Source of the DNA: an uncultured Corynebacterium sp. | GTDB taxonomy: Bacteria > Actinomycetota > Actinomycetes > Mycobacteriales > Mycobacteriaceae | Assembly (NCBI RefSeq): GCF_943914615.1 | Contig: NZ_CALUCS010000013.1 | Span: 5,363 to 69,362 of the forward strand | Length of the DNA stretch: 64,000 nucleotides | Direction of reading: 5' to 3' | Shown: positions 8,120 through 16,737 of the stretch, in pieces | Position numbering within the stretch: position 1 is the stretch's first letter | Layout: every line of letters starts with the position of its first letter | Notes under the pieces: model-generated | Database searches by the model: none | The model's input: the letters and a program-made list of their open reading frames with translations, nothing else | Told to the model about the DNA's origin: nothing | Made by a program: the position numbers and the translations under genes

Positions 8120-8572
8120 TTACGCGGAAACGACCTCGAAGCTCAGGGATGCAACGATGCCGTCGTGCAGCTGAACGTCCACAGAGTAAACGCCGGTTGC
8201 CTTAACATCGCCCTTGCGCAGCTTGATGCTGTGCTTGTCCAGGGAACGACCGTTGGCCTTCTTCACTGCGTCAACAATGTGATCTGCAGTGACAGAGCCG
8301 AAGATCTTGCCGGTCTCTGCAGTGCGGACCGCAACGGTCACGCCACTCAGGTTCTCCAGCTCTTCCTTAACCTCGCGTGCGTGATCCAGGTCGCGAATCT
8401 GTCGTGCTTCCTGCGCGCGCTTAATTCCTTCGATCTGCTTCTCAGCGCCGCGGGTAGCAACAATTGCGTAGCCGCGCGGAAGCAGGTAGTTACGTCCGTA
8501 GCCAGCCTTGACCTCTACGATGTCGCCGGGGACACCGAGCTTGTCAACGTTGGCGGTGAGGATCAGCTTCAT
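8120..8572 (-). CDS. rplI: 50S ribosomal protein L9
   Basis: 150 residues, the usual length. The N-terminal rRNA-binding domain has the family signature (GVPGDIVEVKAGYGRNYLLPRGYA), followed by the long connecting helix and the C-terminal domain (GKIFGSVTADHIVDAV). L9 binds 23S rRNA near the L1 stalk. It is the last gene of the rpsF-ssb-rplI operon. No rpsR lies between ssb and rplI, although many actinobacteria have it there, so S18 must be encoded elsewhere. The stop codon abuts a tandem repeat array. Confidence 0.97.
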   Translation of the reverse strand: MKLILTANVDKLGVPGDIVEVKAGYGRNYLLPRGYAIVATRGAEKQIEGIKRAQEARQIRDLDHAREVKEELENLSGVTVAVRTAETGKIFGSVTADHIVDAVKKANGRSLDKHSIKLRKGDVKATGVYSVDVQLHDGIVASLSFEVVSA

Positions 8573-8654
8573 GATCCAGCCTTTCGTTGTGCTTTGGTTT
8601 GACCAATAATGTTCAAAAAATTTAACGCTGACCAGCAGCTTTTAAGCTAGCCGA

Positions 8655-9323
8655 TCAGAATGGCGGCTCGTCGTCGCCATCACCAAAACCGGACTGTGGG
8701 GCAGAGTTCCACGGGTCGTCATCCATGGCCGCATTGTGGCCACCGAAGCCCTGGTTGTTCTGTCCCTGATTACCCTGGCCGCCCTGGTTGCCGGCGTTCC
8801 CGCCGAAGCCACCCTGGCCGCCGTTGCCACCATTACCCTGGCCGCCCTGGTTGCCGGCATTACCGCCGAAACCACCCTGGCCACCGAAGCCGCCGGCATT
8901 ACCGCCGCCGAAGCCTCCGCCGTTGCCACCAGCGTTTCCGCCCTGGCCGCCGCCACGGTTTGCCTTGTTGATATCCGCGGTGGCGAAGCGCAGCGAAGGG
9001 CCGACCTCTTCCACCTCAATCTCGAAGACGGTGCGGCGCTCGCCGTTACGATCCTCGTAGGAACGCTGGCGCAGTCGGCCGGTCACGATCACGCGGTCGC
9101 CCTTGTTCAGGCTGTTTGCCACGTTCTCGGCTGGTTGGCGCCACACGTTGCAGGTCAAAAACAGCGGCTCACCGTCGACGAACTGACCAGCCTGCTGGTC
9201 GTAGCGACGGGGCGTGGAGGCCACGCGGAAGTTAGCCACTGCGGCCCCGTTGGGGGTGTAGCGCAGTTCCGGATCCGCAACGATGTTGCCGACCACGGTG
9301 ATTTGGGTATCTCCCTGTGCCAT
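8655..9323 (-). CDS. ssb: Single-stranded DNA-binding protein
   Basis: 222 residues. Residues 1-112 form the OB fold (GDTQITVVGNIVADPELRYT, then KGDRVIVTGRLRQRSYEDRNG). A long Gly/Asn/Gln-rich linker with repeated GGFGGNAGNQGGQ-type units follows, and the protein ends in the acidic tip DDEPPF that recruits replication and repair partners. It is encoded between rpsF and rplI. The linker is longer than in E. coli SSB, and its DNA is internally repetitive. The GGCGTCAAAAA motif occurs just upstream (9356-9366). Confidence 0.97.
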   Translation of the reverse strand: MAQGDTQITVVGNIVADPELRYTPNGAAVANFRVASTPRRYDQQAGQFVDGEPLFLTCNVWRQPAENVANSLNKGDRVIVTGRLRQRSYEDRNGERRTVFEIEVEEVGPSLRFATADINKANRGGGQGGNAGGNGGGFGGGNAGGFGGQGGFGGNAGNQGGQGNGGNGGQGGFGGNAGNQGGQGNQGQNNQGFGGHNAAMDDDPWNSAPQSGFGDGDDEPPF

Positions 9324-9452
9324 GTTTCTTTCCTAACGTTGTGTGGTGACGTGTGGGCGTCAAAAAGAATAGAAGCCCGAAATGGTTACAGTGCTTAGGT
9401 TAGTGGTTTAAAGGCGCCTGTACAGTCCGTTCGGAGCCTGCAGCTGTGAAAG

Positions 9453-9740
9453 CTACTGGTCCTTCCGCAGCACCTTGGTGCGCAGGATCTGGTCGTTGAT
9501 GTTGAGCAGGCGGTCAATTTCCAGCACGGTAGCCGACTCACACTTCAGGTCGAGAACAACGTAGATGCCCTCGTCCTTCTTGTTGATCGGGTACTCGAGG
9601 CGACGCTTGCCCCAGATATCAACCTTTTCCACGGAACCGTTTTCCTTGCGGACAATATCCAAGTACTTGTCCAGCGACGGGGCAACGGTGCGTTCATCCT
9701 GGGAAGGGTCGATGATGATCATCATCTCGTATTGACGCAC
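9453..9740 (-). CDS. rpsF: 30S ribosomal protein S6
   Basis: 95 residues if started at GTG 9740, where family alignment (RQYEMMIIIDPSQDERTVAP) places the N-terminus. ATG 9749 and GTG 9752 are alternatives, but the AGGAGG at 9752-9757 is too close to those and better spaced for 9740. S6 is part of the small-subunit platform. First gene of the rpsF-ssb-rplI operon. The 170-bp upstream region carries three tandem CCCCCTCGYG repeats (about 9892-9921). Confidence 0.95.
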   Translation of the reverse strand: MRQYEMMIIIDPSQDERTVAPSLDKYLDIVRKENGSVEKVDIWGKRRLEYPINKKDEGIYVVLDLKCESATVLEIDRLLNINDQILRTKVLRKDQ

Positions 9741-9924
9741 GGACCTCATCACCTCCTATGGTCTTGTGTTTCGGCCATACCCCTTTTGGGCATGGCAGGA
9801 GGGTCGTTGCGTCAGCAACTCTCTCAGCCTACCTGGTGCCCCGCGTTTTAAGAAATGCCCGGTCGCGCGGCCGCCGTGCCCAGTCGCCTGACCCCCTCGC
9901 GCCCCCTCGTGCCCCCTCGCGCCA

Positions 9925-10107
9925 CTACGCTGCAACGAATACCGCCAACCCCACCGGCACGATAGTCAGGAACAAGACGGCGAAGCTGAAAAGCGTCCAC
10001 ACCTGCTTCTTCGACTTGCCGTACATGAAGCTCGCGAAGCTACCACCCACGCACAGGAACCCCACCAGCACACTGGCCATGGTGATGAAAATGGTCGTGT
10101 TATCCAT
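9925..10107 (-). CDS. Small membrane protein, two predicted helices
   Basis: 60 residues from ATG 10107 (MDNTTIFITMASVLVG). Two hydrophobic stretches (about residues 5-25 and 37-58) flank a short positively charged loop (YGKSKKQ). No family was recognised. Its start overlaps the end of the GT87 gene by eight bases, so it is translationally coupled and is the last gene of the DUF5318-ponA-GT87 operon. In M. tuberculosis a small gene (Rv0052) occupies the same slot, but homology is not claimed. Confidence 0.65.
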   Translation of the reverse strand: MDNTTIFITMASVLVGFLCVGGSFASFMYGKSKKQVWTLFSFAVLFLTIVPVGLAVFVAA

Positions 10108-11746
10108 CGTTGCTCTCTTTCTTTTCGGCGCCTTTCTTGTTGACGCCCACTTCTCCGCCCGAACCATTCCCGTTCTCGCGCGCGGTCTGGTTGGTTGGCG
10201 CATCCGCCGGTTCCTCGGCTGGCGCGCCTTCCAGCGCATTCGCCGGTTCCTCTGCCAGCACTCCGGCGAGGGGATCGCGGCCTCCGTGAGCTTCGCGGAT
10301 CGGATCCGGGCTGCGACCCATGATCTGCCGGATGACCAGCACTGCCATAAACACCAGCAGGCCTAGTCGGACGATGGTCACGGTATCGACCAGCCAGTGC
10401 GGTGCTGCCTGGTTCGCAGGTAGGAACTGCCACATGCGCAGGTACCAATACACAGTCTCCAATGCCGCCCAGCCAAAGACCAATCGCCAGCGGGGGAGAG
10501 CCAGCACCAGCAGCGGTACCAGCCAGATGGAGTACTGCGGGCTCCACACCTTGTTCGTGATCATGAAGGCCAGCGTGGCCAGAAACGCCACCTCGCCGAC
10601 CCGCGGAGTGCGCGGCGCTGCGAAGATGACAAGCCAGGCTAGAGCCAGAAGTGTGATGAGCAGCAGTGCGCCTGTCAGCAGGTTGAGAGTCTCAGCGCCT
10701 TCGACAGACCTGGTGGGAGACACGCCGTTCCAGGCGTCATTACCCACGATGTGCGCAATGACGGCATAGATGGTCGAGCCTTCCCAACCGCGTTCGGAGT
10801 TCAGTTTAAAGAACTGCGACCAGCCCTCCGGCGCGAAGACCATGATCGGCAGGTTGATGATCAGCCAGCTGGCGAAGGTCCAGCCGACCAGCTTCGCCAA
10901 CGGAGCCCAGGATCGCTTTCGCAGGCACAGCAGGATCAGCGCGCCGCCGATGAACGCCGGCCATAGTTTCAGCGCCACGCCCACGCCGGTGGCCACGCCG
11001 GCCCAGCCGGGGCGCCGGTTGGCCCAGAAGATGAAGATGGCGAGGGCGGCCGCGCAGGTCAGCAAGTCGAAGTTGGTGAAGGCGTGGACGATAACTAGGG
11101 GAGAGGCCGCCATCAGCAGCGTGTCCCACACCCGGTTGCCGGTGAGTTTCGTCATCAGGCCGGTGGCGATCAGCCAGAACAGAGCCAGGAAGAAGGCGTT
11201 GACTCCGAAGTAGATCGCGGCGGGCGCCGCCTGCGGCAGGGGGAGGAAGTTCCACACGGCCTCCACTGGGCGCGCGATTGCGGCCATCAGCCACTGGTAC
11301 AGGCCGGTGAGCACGGGATATTCCATGTACCGCGTGACGCCGTCGTCGACGAAGGAGGTGAAGTAGGGGAAGTCGAGGTTATCCAGCCCGCGGCCGGCAT
11401 AAAGGGAGACCGTATCGGAGTAGCAGGCGGAGGTGAATTGGCGCTTCCCGGACCAGTCCACATAGGGATTGCCCTCGCCGTCGAACCCGGTGCGGATGCA
11501 CTGTGCCTTCTGCAGCCAACCGAATACTAGGAAGGTGGCGGCGGTGGCGAGTAGGACGCGCAGGGGAGTCCACCAGTTCGTCCGGCCGATAAGGGCGTGG
11601 GCGCCGGGTGGGCCACCGATGAAGCGGATGAATCCGCGGGCCATCGGCTCGGTGCGGGAGGGCAACACGCGCTGCTCGGTGCCCGGGCTCGCGGCCGAAC
11701 CCGCGGCCTGGCCCACGGTCGGTTTCCTATGGGTTGAGGATTCCAT
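10100..11746 (-). CDS. GT87-family membrane glycosyltransferase (Rv0051-like)
   Basis: 548 residues with about ten membrane helices, resembling the DUF2029/GT87 polyprenyl-phosphate-mannose-dependent transferases of actinobacteria. Recognisable parts are the first extracytoplasmic loop (CYSDTVSLYAGRGLDN, FTSFVDDGVTRYMEYPVLTG) and NFDLLTCAAALAIFIF. The C-terminal 60 residues are Glu/Pro/Ala-rich and cytosolic. Position directly after ponA matches Rv0051. The acceptor is unknown; a role in envelope glycan synthesis alongside the PBP is inferred. The start at 11746 lies 20 bases inside ponA; ATG 11644 is possible. Confidence 0.8.
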   Translation of the reverse strand: MESSTHRKPTVGQAAGSAASPGTEQRVLPSRTEPMARGFIRFIGGPPGAHALIGRTNWWTPLRVLLATAATFLVFGWLQKAQCIRTGFDGEGNPYVDWSGKRQFTSACYSDTVSLYAGRGLDNLDFPYFTSFVDDGVTRYMEYPVLTGLYQWLMAAIARPVEAVWNFLPLPQAAPAAIYFGVNAFFLALFWLIATGLMTKLTGNRVWDTLLMAASPLVIVHAFTNFDLLTCAAALAIFIFWANRRPGWAGVATGVGVALKLWPAFIGGALILLCLRKRSWAPLAKLVGWTFASWLIINLPIMVFAPEGWSQFFKLNSERGWEGSTIYAVIAHIVGNDAWNGVSPTRSVEGAETLNLLTGALLLITLLALAWLVIFAAPRTPRVGEVAFLATLAFMITNKVWSPQYSIWLVPLLVLALPRWRLVFGWAALETVYWYLRMWQFLPANQAAPHWLVDTVTIVRLGLLVFMAVLVIRQIMGRSPDPIREAHGGRDPLAGVLAEEPANALEGAPAEEPADAPTNQTARENGNGSGGEVGVNKKGAEKKESNDG

Positions 11747-14537
11747 CGATTAGGTCTTGTAGATCATTGTTCTGCGGTGGGTTGCCACCCCCAGGGGCCG
11801 GGCGCTGCGGTTCGGGGCGCGGAGCGGGTGCCGGCGGGGAAGCCGGTTCCGGAGCTTCCGGCTCTGCCTGCTGCTGCTCTTGCTGTTGCTCCTGCTCCTG
11901 GTAACCACTGTCGCCACCCTGGGCGGATCCACCACCGACGTAGCCGCCGCCACCGCCACCGGAGGCCGCTGCGCCGGTGCCGAACTGCTCGACCTCCTTG
12001 CCTTCCAGCGAGCGGTCCATCACACCCTTCCAGATCTGAGCCGGCAGGCCGGAGCCGTACATGATGCCGCCGTAGCTGTTATGAATCGGCTTGCCCTCGG
12101 CGGTACCAACCCACACTGCGGTGGACAGCTGCGGGGTGGAGCCAATCATCCAGGCGTCCTTATTCTCGCCGGTATCGCCCAGCTGAGCCGTACCGGTCTT
12201 AGCGGCGGAGGGACGGCCACCGGCCAGCGAGTTGCCGTTGGAATACGCCGCAATGGGCTGCATCGCCTGGATCAGGCCGTTGGCGACTTCCTCGGAGACC
12301 ACGCGGTCGCCGTCGTCGTTGGTGTTATCCAGCAGCACGTCGCCGTTGGAGTTCTCCACCTTCTCCACGAAGTGCGGGCGGTGGTAGGTTCCGCCGTTGG
12401 TCAGGGTTGCCAGCGCGGTGGCCATGTCCAGTGGGCTGGACTGATACATGCCCAGCGTGATGCCTTCTGCCGGCTTGCCGTTTGCCTCCTGCAGAGTCTT
12501 GCCCACGCCCGGCAGCTCCTCGGACACACCCAGGCGGTGCGCCATGTCGGCAACGTCCTGCGGGCCGCCCTTCAGCGACTGCGTCAAGCGGATGAAGCTG
12601 GTGTTCAGGGACTGCTTCAGCGCCTCGGCGATGCTGCATGTGCCGCAGCTGGCGCCGCTGACGTTGTTCACCTGCGCGTCACCGGTCATAACGGGGGAGG
12701 AGTCGAACTGGTCATTGATGGTGCCGCCCTGGTCCAGGTATGCGGCCAGCGCCAGGATCTTGAACGTAGAACCGGTCTGCAGGCCCGCTCCGGCGAAGTC
12801 GAAGCCCACCGGGTCGTCGCCGCCGTACCAGGAACGCACACCACCAGTCTTCGGATCCACCGAGACCACGGCCGTGCGCAGGCCTTCCTGCTGACCCTCG
12901 AGCTTCTTGTGGATCTCATCCACCGCATCGGCCTGCATCTTCGCGTCGATGGTGGTGGTGATCTTCAGACCACCCGTGTTCACCTGTTCCTCGGTGATAC
13001 CCGCCCGTTCAAGTTCCTCAATAACCTTCCTCTTGATCAGGCCATTGGTGCCCACGGCCTGGGTGCTCTCCGCGGTTTCCGCCGGATCCTTCACATCCGG
13101 GTACGCGGCGTTCCGCCGGTCCGATTCCTTCATGGCGTCGATGCTGACCATGCCGTCCAGCACGTAGTTCCAGCGTGCTTCCGCACGCTCGCGGTTGGTC
13201 CACGGATCCAGGCCAGAGGGCGCCTGGATGGTCGCGGCCAGAACCGCGCCTTCCTCCGGGGTGAGGTCCTTGACGTCCTTGTCGAAGTAGGCGTGAGAGG
13301 CCGCGCTGATGCCGTAGGCGTTGCGGCCGAAGTAAATGGTGTTCAGGTAAGCCTCGAGGATCTCGTCCTTCGACCATTCGCGGGCCATCTTCGCGGAGAT
13401 AACCAGCTCCTTGGCCTTACGGCTCAAGCTAAACTCGTCGCCCACCAGTGCGTTCTTCACGTACTGCTGGGTAATGGTCGAGCCACCGCCGGCGCCTTCG
13501 CGGCCCAGCACCTGGCCGACCGCCGCGCGGGCGAAGCCGGAGACGGAGAAGCCGGGGTTACTGTAGAACTCGCGGTCCTCGGCGGCCAGCACGGCCTGCC
13601 GAACTGCCATCGGGACTTCGTCGATCTTGACGTTCTGACGGTTGCCCTCCGGCGGCACGATGCGCGCCAGCTCAGTGTCGTTATCGCTGGCCATAATGTA
13701 GGAGATCTGGTTGTTCACCAGCTCTTCCGGCTCCGGCACCTTCGTCACCGAATACGCCGTAAAGAACGCCACCAGCGGCACGATAATCAGCACCGCCATG
13801 ACGGCTGCCAGACCTGCGAAGAAGTTACGCAGGGTGCGCTTGTCGCGCCAGCTGCGCTTCTTGCGCGTCCTTGCCTTTAGCTTTCCGTCGCCCACGGATC
13901 GGGATCCATTCTTTTTCACGCGAGTCTGTGGTCCATTCTTATTGGGCCCGTTCTGGCCGTTGTTCTGTGGCCTCTTTCTTTGTGACGCCGCCGCCCCCGC
14001 AGCGCCAGCCCCAGCTCCCGCTGCGGCTCCTGCCCGGCGGGAACCTCCGGACTTCACCGGCTTAGTGCCGCGACCCTGCGCCGGCTTGCCGCGCGCTGGC
14101 TTGCCCTGCGCCGGCTTGCCGCGCGCTGGCTTGCCCTGCGACGGACGGCCCTTCACCGGACGACCCTTGGCGGGACGCCCCTGGGCAGACTGACCCTGTG
14201 CGGGACGCCCCTGGGCGCTGCGGCGCTTGCCCGGCTGAGCACCCCGGCCCTGTGCCGGCTTACCTTGCGCCGGCTTGCCGTGCGCAGCTCGACGCTGGCC
14301 AGGCTGACCGGGCTGACCCGATCGACCCCGAACCGGGCGGCCCTGCGCAGGCTTGCCGTGCGCAGGCCTGCCATTCACGGCTCGACGCCTGCCCGACTGA
14401 GCTCCCTGGCCCTGTGCCGGCTTACCTTTTGCAGGCTTACCCGGTTGCCCCGGCTTCCGCTGTCCGCCACGGCCGGCGCCGGAATTTCCGGACCCACCGC
14501 GGGAGAACGGGTTCTTGGACGGCTTGTCGCTACTCAA
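11727..14537 (-). CDS. ponA: Class A penicillin-binding protein (bifunctional PBP1a type)
   Basis: 936 residues. Residues 1-210 are a basic low-complexity region built on KPAQG/KPARG/RPAQG repeats, then one membrane helix (near 240-265). The glycosyltransferase domain has EDREFYSNPGF and GGSTITQQYVKN; the transpeptidase has STFK (active-site Ser), SLN and KTGT. A Pro/Gln/Gly-rich tail follows. It polymerises and cross-links peptidoglycan outside the membrane. The cytosolic repeat tail is much longer than in mycobacterial PonA1. Overlaps DUF5318 by eight bases and GT87 by 20, giving a tightly coupled operon. Confidence 0.95.
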   Translation of the reverse strand: MSSDKPSKNPFSRGGSGNSGAGRGGQRKPGQPGKPAKGKPAQGQGAQSGRRRAVNGRPAHGKPAQGRPVRGRSGQPGQPGQRRAAHGKPAQGKPAQGRGAQPGKRRSAQGRPAQGQSAQGRPAKGRPVKGRPSQGKPARGKPAQGKPARGKPAQGRGTKPVKSGGSRRAGAAAGAGAGAAGAAASQRKRPQNNGQNGPNKNGPQTRVKKNGSRSVGDGKLKARTRKKRSWRDKRTLRNFFAGLAAVMAVLIIVPLVAFFTAYSVTKVPEPEELVNNQISYIMASDNDTELARIVPPEGNRQNVKIDEVPMAVRQAVLAAEDREFYSNPGFSVSGFARAAVGQVLGREGAGGGSTITQQYVKNALVGDEFSLSRKAKELVISAKMAREWSKDEILEAYLNTIYFGRNAYGISAASHAYFDKDVKDLTPEEGAVLAATIQAPSGLDPWTNRERAEARWNYVLDGMVSIDAMKESDRRNAAYPDVKDPAETAESTQAVGTNGLIKRKVIEELERAGITEEQVNTGGLKITTTIDAKMQADAVDEIHKKLEGQQEGLRTAVVSVDPKTGGVRSWYGGDDPVGFDFAGAGLQTGSTFKILALAAYLDQGGTINDQFDSSPVMTGDAQVNNVSGASCGTCSIAEALKQSLNTSFIRLTQSLKGGPQDVADMAHRLGVSEELPGVGKTLQEANGKPAEGITLGMYQSSPLDMATALATLTNGGTYHRPHFVEKVENSNGDVLLDNTNDDGDRVVSEEVANGLIQAMQPIAAYSNGNSLAGGRPSAAKTGTAQLGDTGENKDAWMIGSTPQLSTAVWVGTAEGKPIHNSYGGIMYGSGLPAQIWKGVMDRSLEGKEVEQFGTGAAASGGGGGGYVGGGSAQGGDSGYQEQEQQQEQQQAEPEAPEPASPPAPAPRPEPQRPAPGGGNPPQNNDLQDLIDGILNP
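14074..14133 (-). repeat. Perfect 30-bp tandem repeat inside ponA
   Basis: Two identical 30-base units (14074-14103, 14104-14133) within the basic N-terminal repeat region of ponA, each encoding ten residues of the KPARGKPAQG type. Further degenerate 15-base units surround them. Such repeats can expand or shrink by slippage in frame. Confidence 0.9.
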
Positions 14538-14937
14538 CTAGACGAGTCTCCTGATTGTCGATCGTGATTCCGATCAGCTCTTCTCGGATCAAGTGATTCC
14601 ATCTACACTTCATGCACACTTCAACGGTGTGTATCGAGAACTCAGCATCCTGCTGCGCATTCACTAGCGCATCAATAACACCATTGATCTCTCTTACACT
14701 ACGCGCTGTACCCGACTTTTCACCTAATACATCGCCGTGAATCCACTGCGTTTCCCTTAAATCATGCCTTCCGCACACCGGACACGGGCGGTCGACTGCC
14801 TGACCTAGAACCTCCGCGGACGAAAGGAGCCGCGGGGTGGCGTCACCAACAAAGCGCTCGACCCCGCGCACCTGAGAAAGAGTGCGACGGCGATCGAGTG
14901 ACCTATCAATAACCCTTCGCGAAATCGACACACCCAC
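14530..14937 (-). CDS. DUF5318 zinc-ribbon-like protein (Rv0049 homologue)
   Basis: 135 residues. Cysteines 52 and 55 (CPVCGRHD) and 108 and 111 (CMKC) form two CxxC pairs that probably bind one zinc ion. Family members sit immediately before ponA in mycobacteria and corynebacteria; function is unknown. Its stop overlaps the ponA start by eight bases, so it is the first gene of the operon. Base composition is slightly more AT-rich than that of ponA. Divergent from ino1. Confidence 0.82.
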   Translation of the reverse strand: MGVSISRRVIDRSLDRRRTLSQVRGVERFVGDATPRLLSSAEVLGQAVDRPCPVCGRHDLRETQWIHGDVLGEKSGTARSVREINGVIDALVNAQQDAEFSIHTVEVCMKCRWNHLIREELIGITIDNQETRLVE

Positions 14938-14976
14938 ATTCTAAACACGGCCCGGACAACCCCCACCCTGCGCGAG

Positions 14977-15017
14977 CTTAATCGATAAACCAACCCGGCT
15001 TGATCGGTAAACCTGCC
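14977..15017 (+). promoter_or_regulatory. Direct repeat upstream of ino1, candidate operator
   Basis: CTTAATCGATAAACCAACC (14977-14995) and CTTGATCGGTAAACCTGCC (14999-15017) match at 15 of 19 positions with a 22-base period, about two helical turns. They lie 45-85 bases before the ino1 start. In C. glutamicum ino1 is controlled by the LacI-type regulator IpsA; whether this is its site here is not known. Confidence 0.45.
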
Positions 15018-15061
15018 GACGAAGAGCGGTTTTCACCAGCCCACAACCTAGCGTTGACCGC

Positions 15062-16153
15062 ATGACATCTAAGACTTGCAACATCGCAATCGTGGGTCTC
15101 GGCAACTGCGCGACCTCACTGATCCAGGGAATTCACCTGTATTCCGACGCCGCCGCGACCGAGAACGTCCCCGGCCTCATGCACACCCAGTTCGGCCCCT
15201 ACTCGGTCGGCGACGTGCGCGTGACCGCCGCCTTCGACGTGGACGCCGACAAGGTAGGCAAGGACGTCTCCGAAGCCATCGATGCGGGCATGAACTGCAC
15301 CATCAAAATCGCCGACGTGCCCCACACCGGCGTGACCGTACAGCGCGGCCACACCTTCGACGGCCTGGGCCGCCACTACCAGGAAAGCATCACCGAATCC
15401 GACGCAGAGCCCGTCGACGTGCCACAGGCTCTGCGCGACGCCAACGTGGACGTGCTGGTCAGCTACCTGCCCGTCGGCTCCGAAGAGGCCGACCGCTTCT
15501 ACGCGCAGTGCGCCATCGACGCAGGCTGCGCCTTCGTCAACGCCCTGCCAGTATTCATCGCCTCTGACCCGGAGTGGGCAGAGAAGTTCCGCGCAGCTGG
15601 CCTGCCAATCGTCGGCGACGACATCAAGTCCCAGGTCGGCGCTACCATCACCCACCGTGTGCTGGCCCGCCTCTTCGAGGAGCGCGGCGTGCGCCTGGAA
15701 CGCACCATGCAGCTGAACGTCGGCGGCAACATGGACTTCAAGAACATGCTGGACCGCGACCGCCTGGAATCCAAGAAGATCTCCAAGACCCAGGCCGTGA
15801 CCTCCAACCTGCAGGAAAGCCCGCTAGCCGGCAAGGTACACGACCGCAACGTCCACATCGGACCGTCCGACTACGTCGAGTGGCTGGACGACCGCAAGTG
15901 GGCCTACGTCCGCCTGGAGGGCTCCGCCTTCGGCGAAGTGCCGCTGAACCTGGAGTACAAGCTGGAGGTCTGGGACTCCCCGAACTCCGCGGGCATCATC
16001 ATCGACGCAGTGCGTGCCGCGAAGATCGCGCTGGACAGGGGAGTGGCAGGCCCGGTTGAGGCAGCCTCCAGCTACCTGATGAAGTCCCCGCCGACACAGC
16101 TGCCGGACGACGTCGCCCGCGCGCAGCTGGAAGAGTTCATCAACGGCGCATAA
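15062..16153 (+). CDS. ino1: myo-Inositol-1-phosphate synthase
   Basis: 363 residues, typical for the actinobacterial enzyme. N-terminal NAD-binding motif VGLGNCATSL, the central GSEEADRFYAQCAIDAGCAFVN region, and IVGDDIKSQVGATITHR with the conserved active-site lysines. It converts glucose 6-phosphate to inositol 3-phosphate, the entry point for mycothiol and phosphatidylinositol-based envelope lipids. Start ATG 15062 has no clear ribosome site and may be leaderless. The direct repeat upstream may be its operator. Confidence 0.96.
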   Translation: MTSKTCNIAIVGLGNCATSLIQGIHLYSDAAATENVPGLMHTQFGPYSVGDVRVTAAFDVDADKVGKDVSEAIDAGMNCTIKIADVPHTGVTVQRGHTFDGLGRHYQESITESDAEPVDVPQALRDANVDVLVSYLPVGSEEADRFYAQCAIDAGCAFVNALPVFIASDPEWAEKFRAAGLPIVGDDIKSQVGATITHRVLARLFEERGVRLERTMQLNVGGNMDFKNMLDRDRLESKKISKTQAVTSNLQESPLAGKVHDRNVHIGPSDYVEWLDDRKWAYVRLEGSAFGEVPLNLEYKLEVWDSPNSAGIIIDAVRAAKIALDRGVAGPVEAASSYLMKSPPTQLPDDVARAQLEEFINGA

Positions 16154-16244
16154 ACGCTGGGCACGGGAATCGTGGGGGCAAAAACAGCCGTACTAGGCGA
16201 CCCTCATGAGCATTTACTTGCAAAACTGTTGTATTTTAGTACCT

Positions 16245-16712
16245 ATGGCTTCCACATCTCTCGAAATTGCCAAGAAACTGCGCCTCCCGTTGACGCGCCT
16301 GTACCTGCTGTACTTCCGCCAAACGGAGAGCTCGCACATCAGCATGGCGCAACTGTCGATCCTCATGATCCTCGAGGAAAACGGCCCAATGCGCATCAGC
16401 CAGATCGCGGCGACTGAGACGATCCGCATGCCCACCGCCTCCAACGCAGTCAACCAGCTGGAGACGATGGAACTGGTCACCCGCGTGCGCGACACCTCCG
16501 ACCGCCGCGGTGTGAGCGTCGCCCTCACCGACAAGGGGCGCGAGGAGCTCGAGCGCCTGGGCGAAGAGCGTGCCGAGCAGCTAGCCAGCATGCTGGACAG
16601 CCTCAGCGAGGAAGAACTCAAGGAAGTTGCGGACGCCACCTCTGTCATCGAGCTGGTTCTGCGCCGCTACACTGAAGCTATAGAGGCAAAGCTGAACAAC
16701 GACCAGCACTAA
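16245..16712 (+). CDS. MarR-family regulator in operon with a universal stress protein
   Basis: 155 residues from ATG 16245. Winged helix-turn-helix: SMAQLSILMILEE, ISQIAATETIRMPTASNAVNQLE (recognition helix) and the wing VRDTSDRRGVSVALTDKG. The C-terminal helices dimerise. Upstream frame extension to 16206 has no ribosome site. The gene is followed after 25 bases by a universal stress protein gene. From memory, the same pairing is described for MalR of C. glutamicum, a stress-responsive regulator of envelope genes, so this is a plausible orthologue. Confidence 0.82.
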   Translation: MASTSLEIAKKLRLPLTRLYLLYFRQTESSHISMAQLSILMILEENGPMRISQIAATETIRMPTASNAVNQLETMELVTRVRDTSDRRGVSVALTDKGREELERLGEERAEQLASMLDSLSEEELKEVADATSVIELVLRRYTEAIEAKLNNDQH

Positions 16713-16737
16713 AGCTGGAGCTAGCGAGCAATTTTCC

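Noticed and set aside
11880..13880. A 666-codon open frame on the + strand opposite ponA
   Set aside because: It is the antisense shadow of a high-GC gene with strong codon bias. The ponA frame has all PBP motifs; the opposite frame has none and is rich in His/Arg/Gly.
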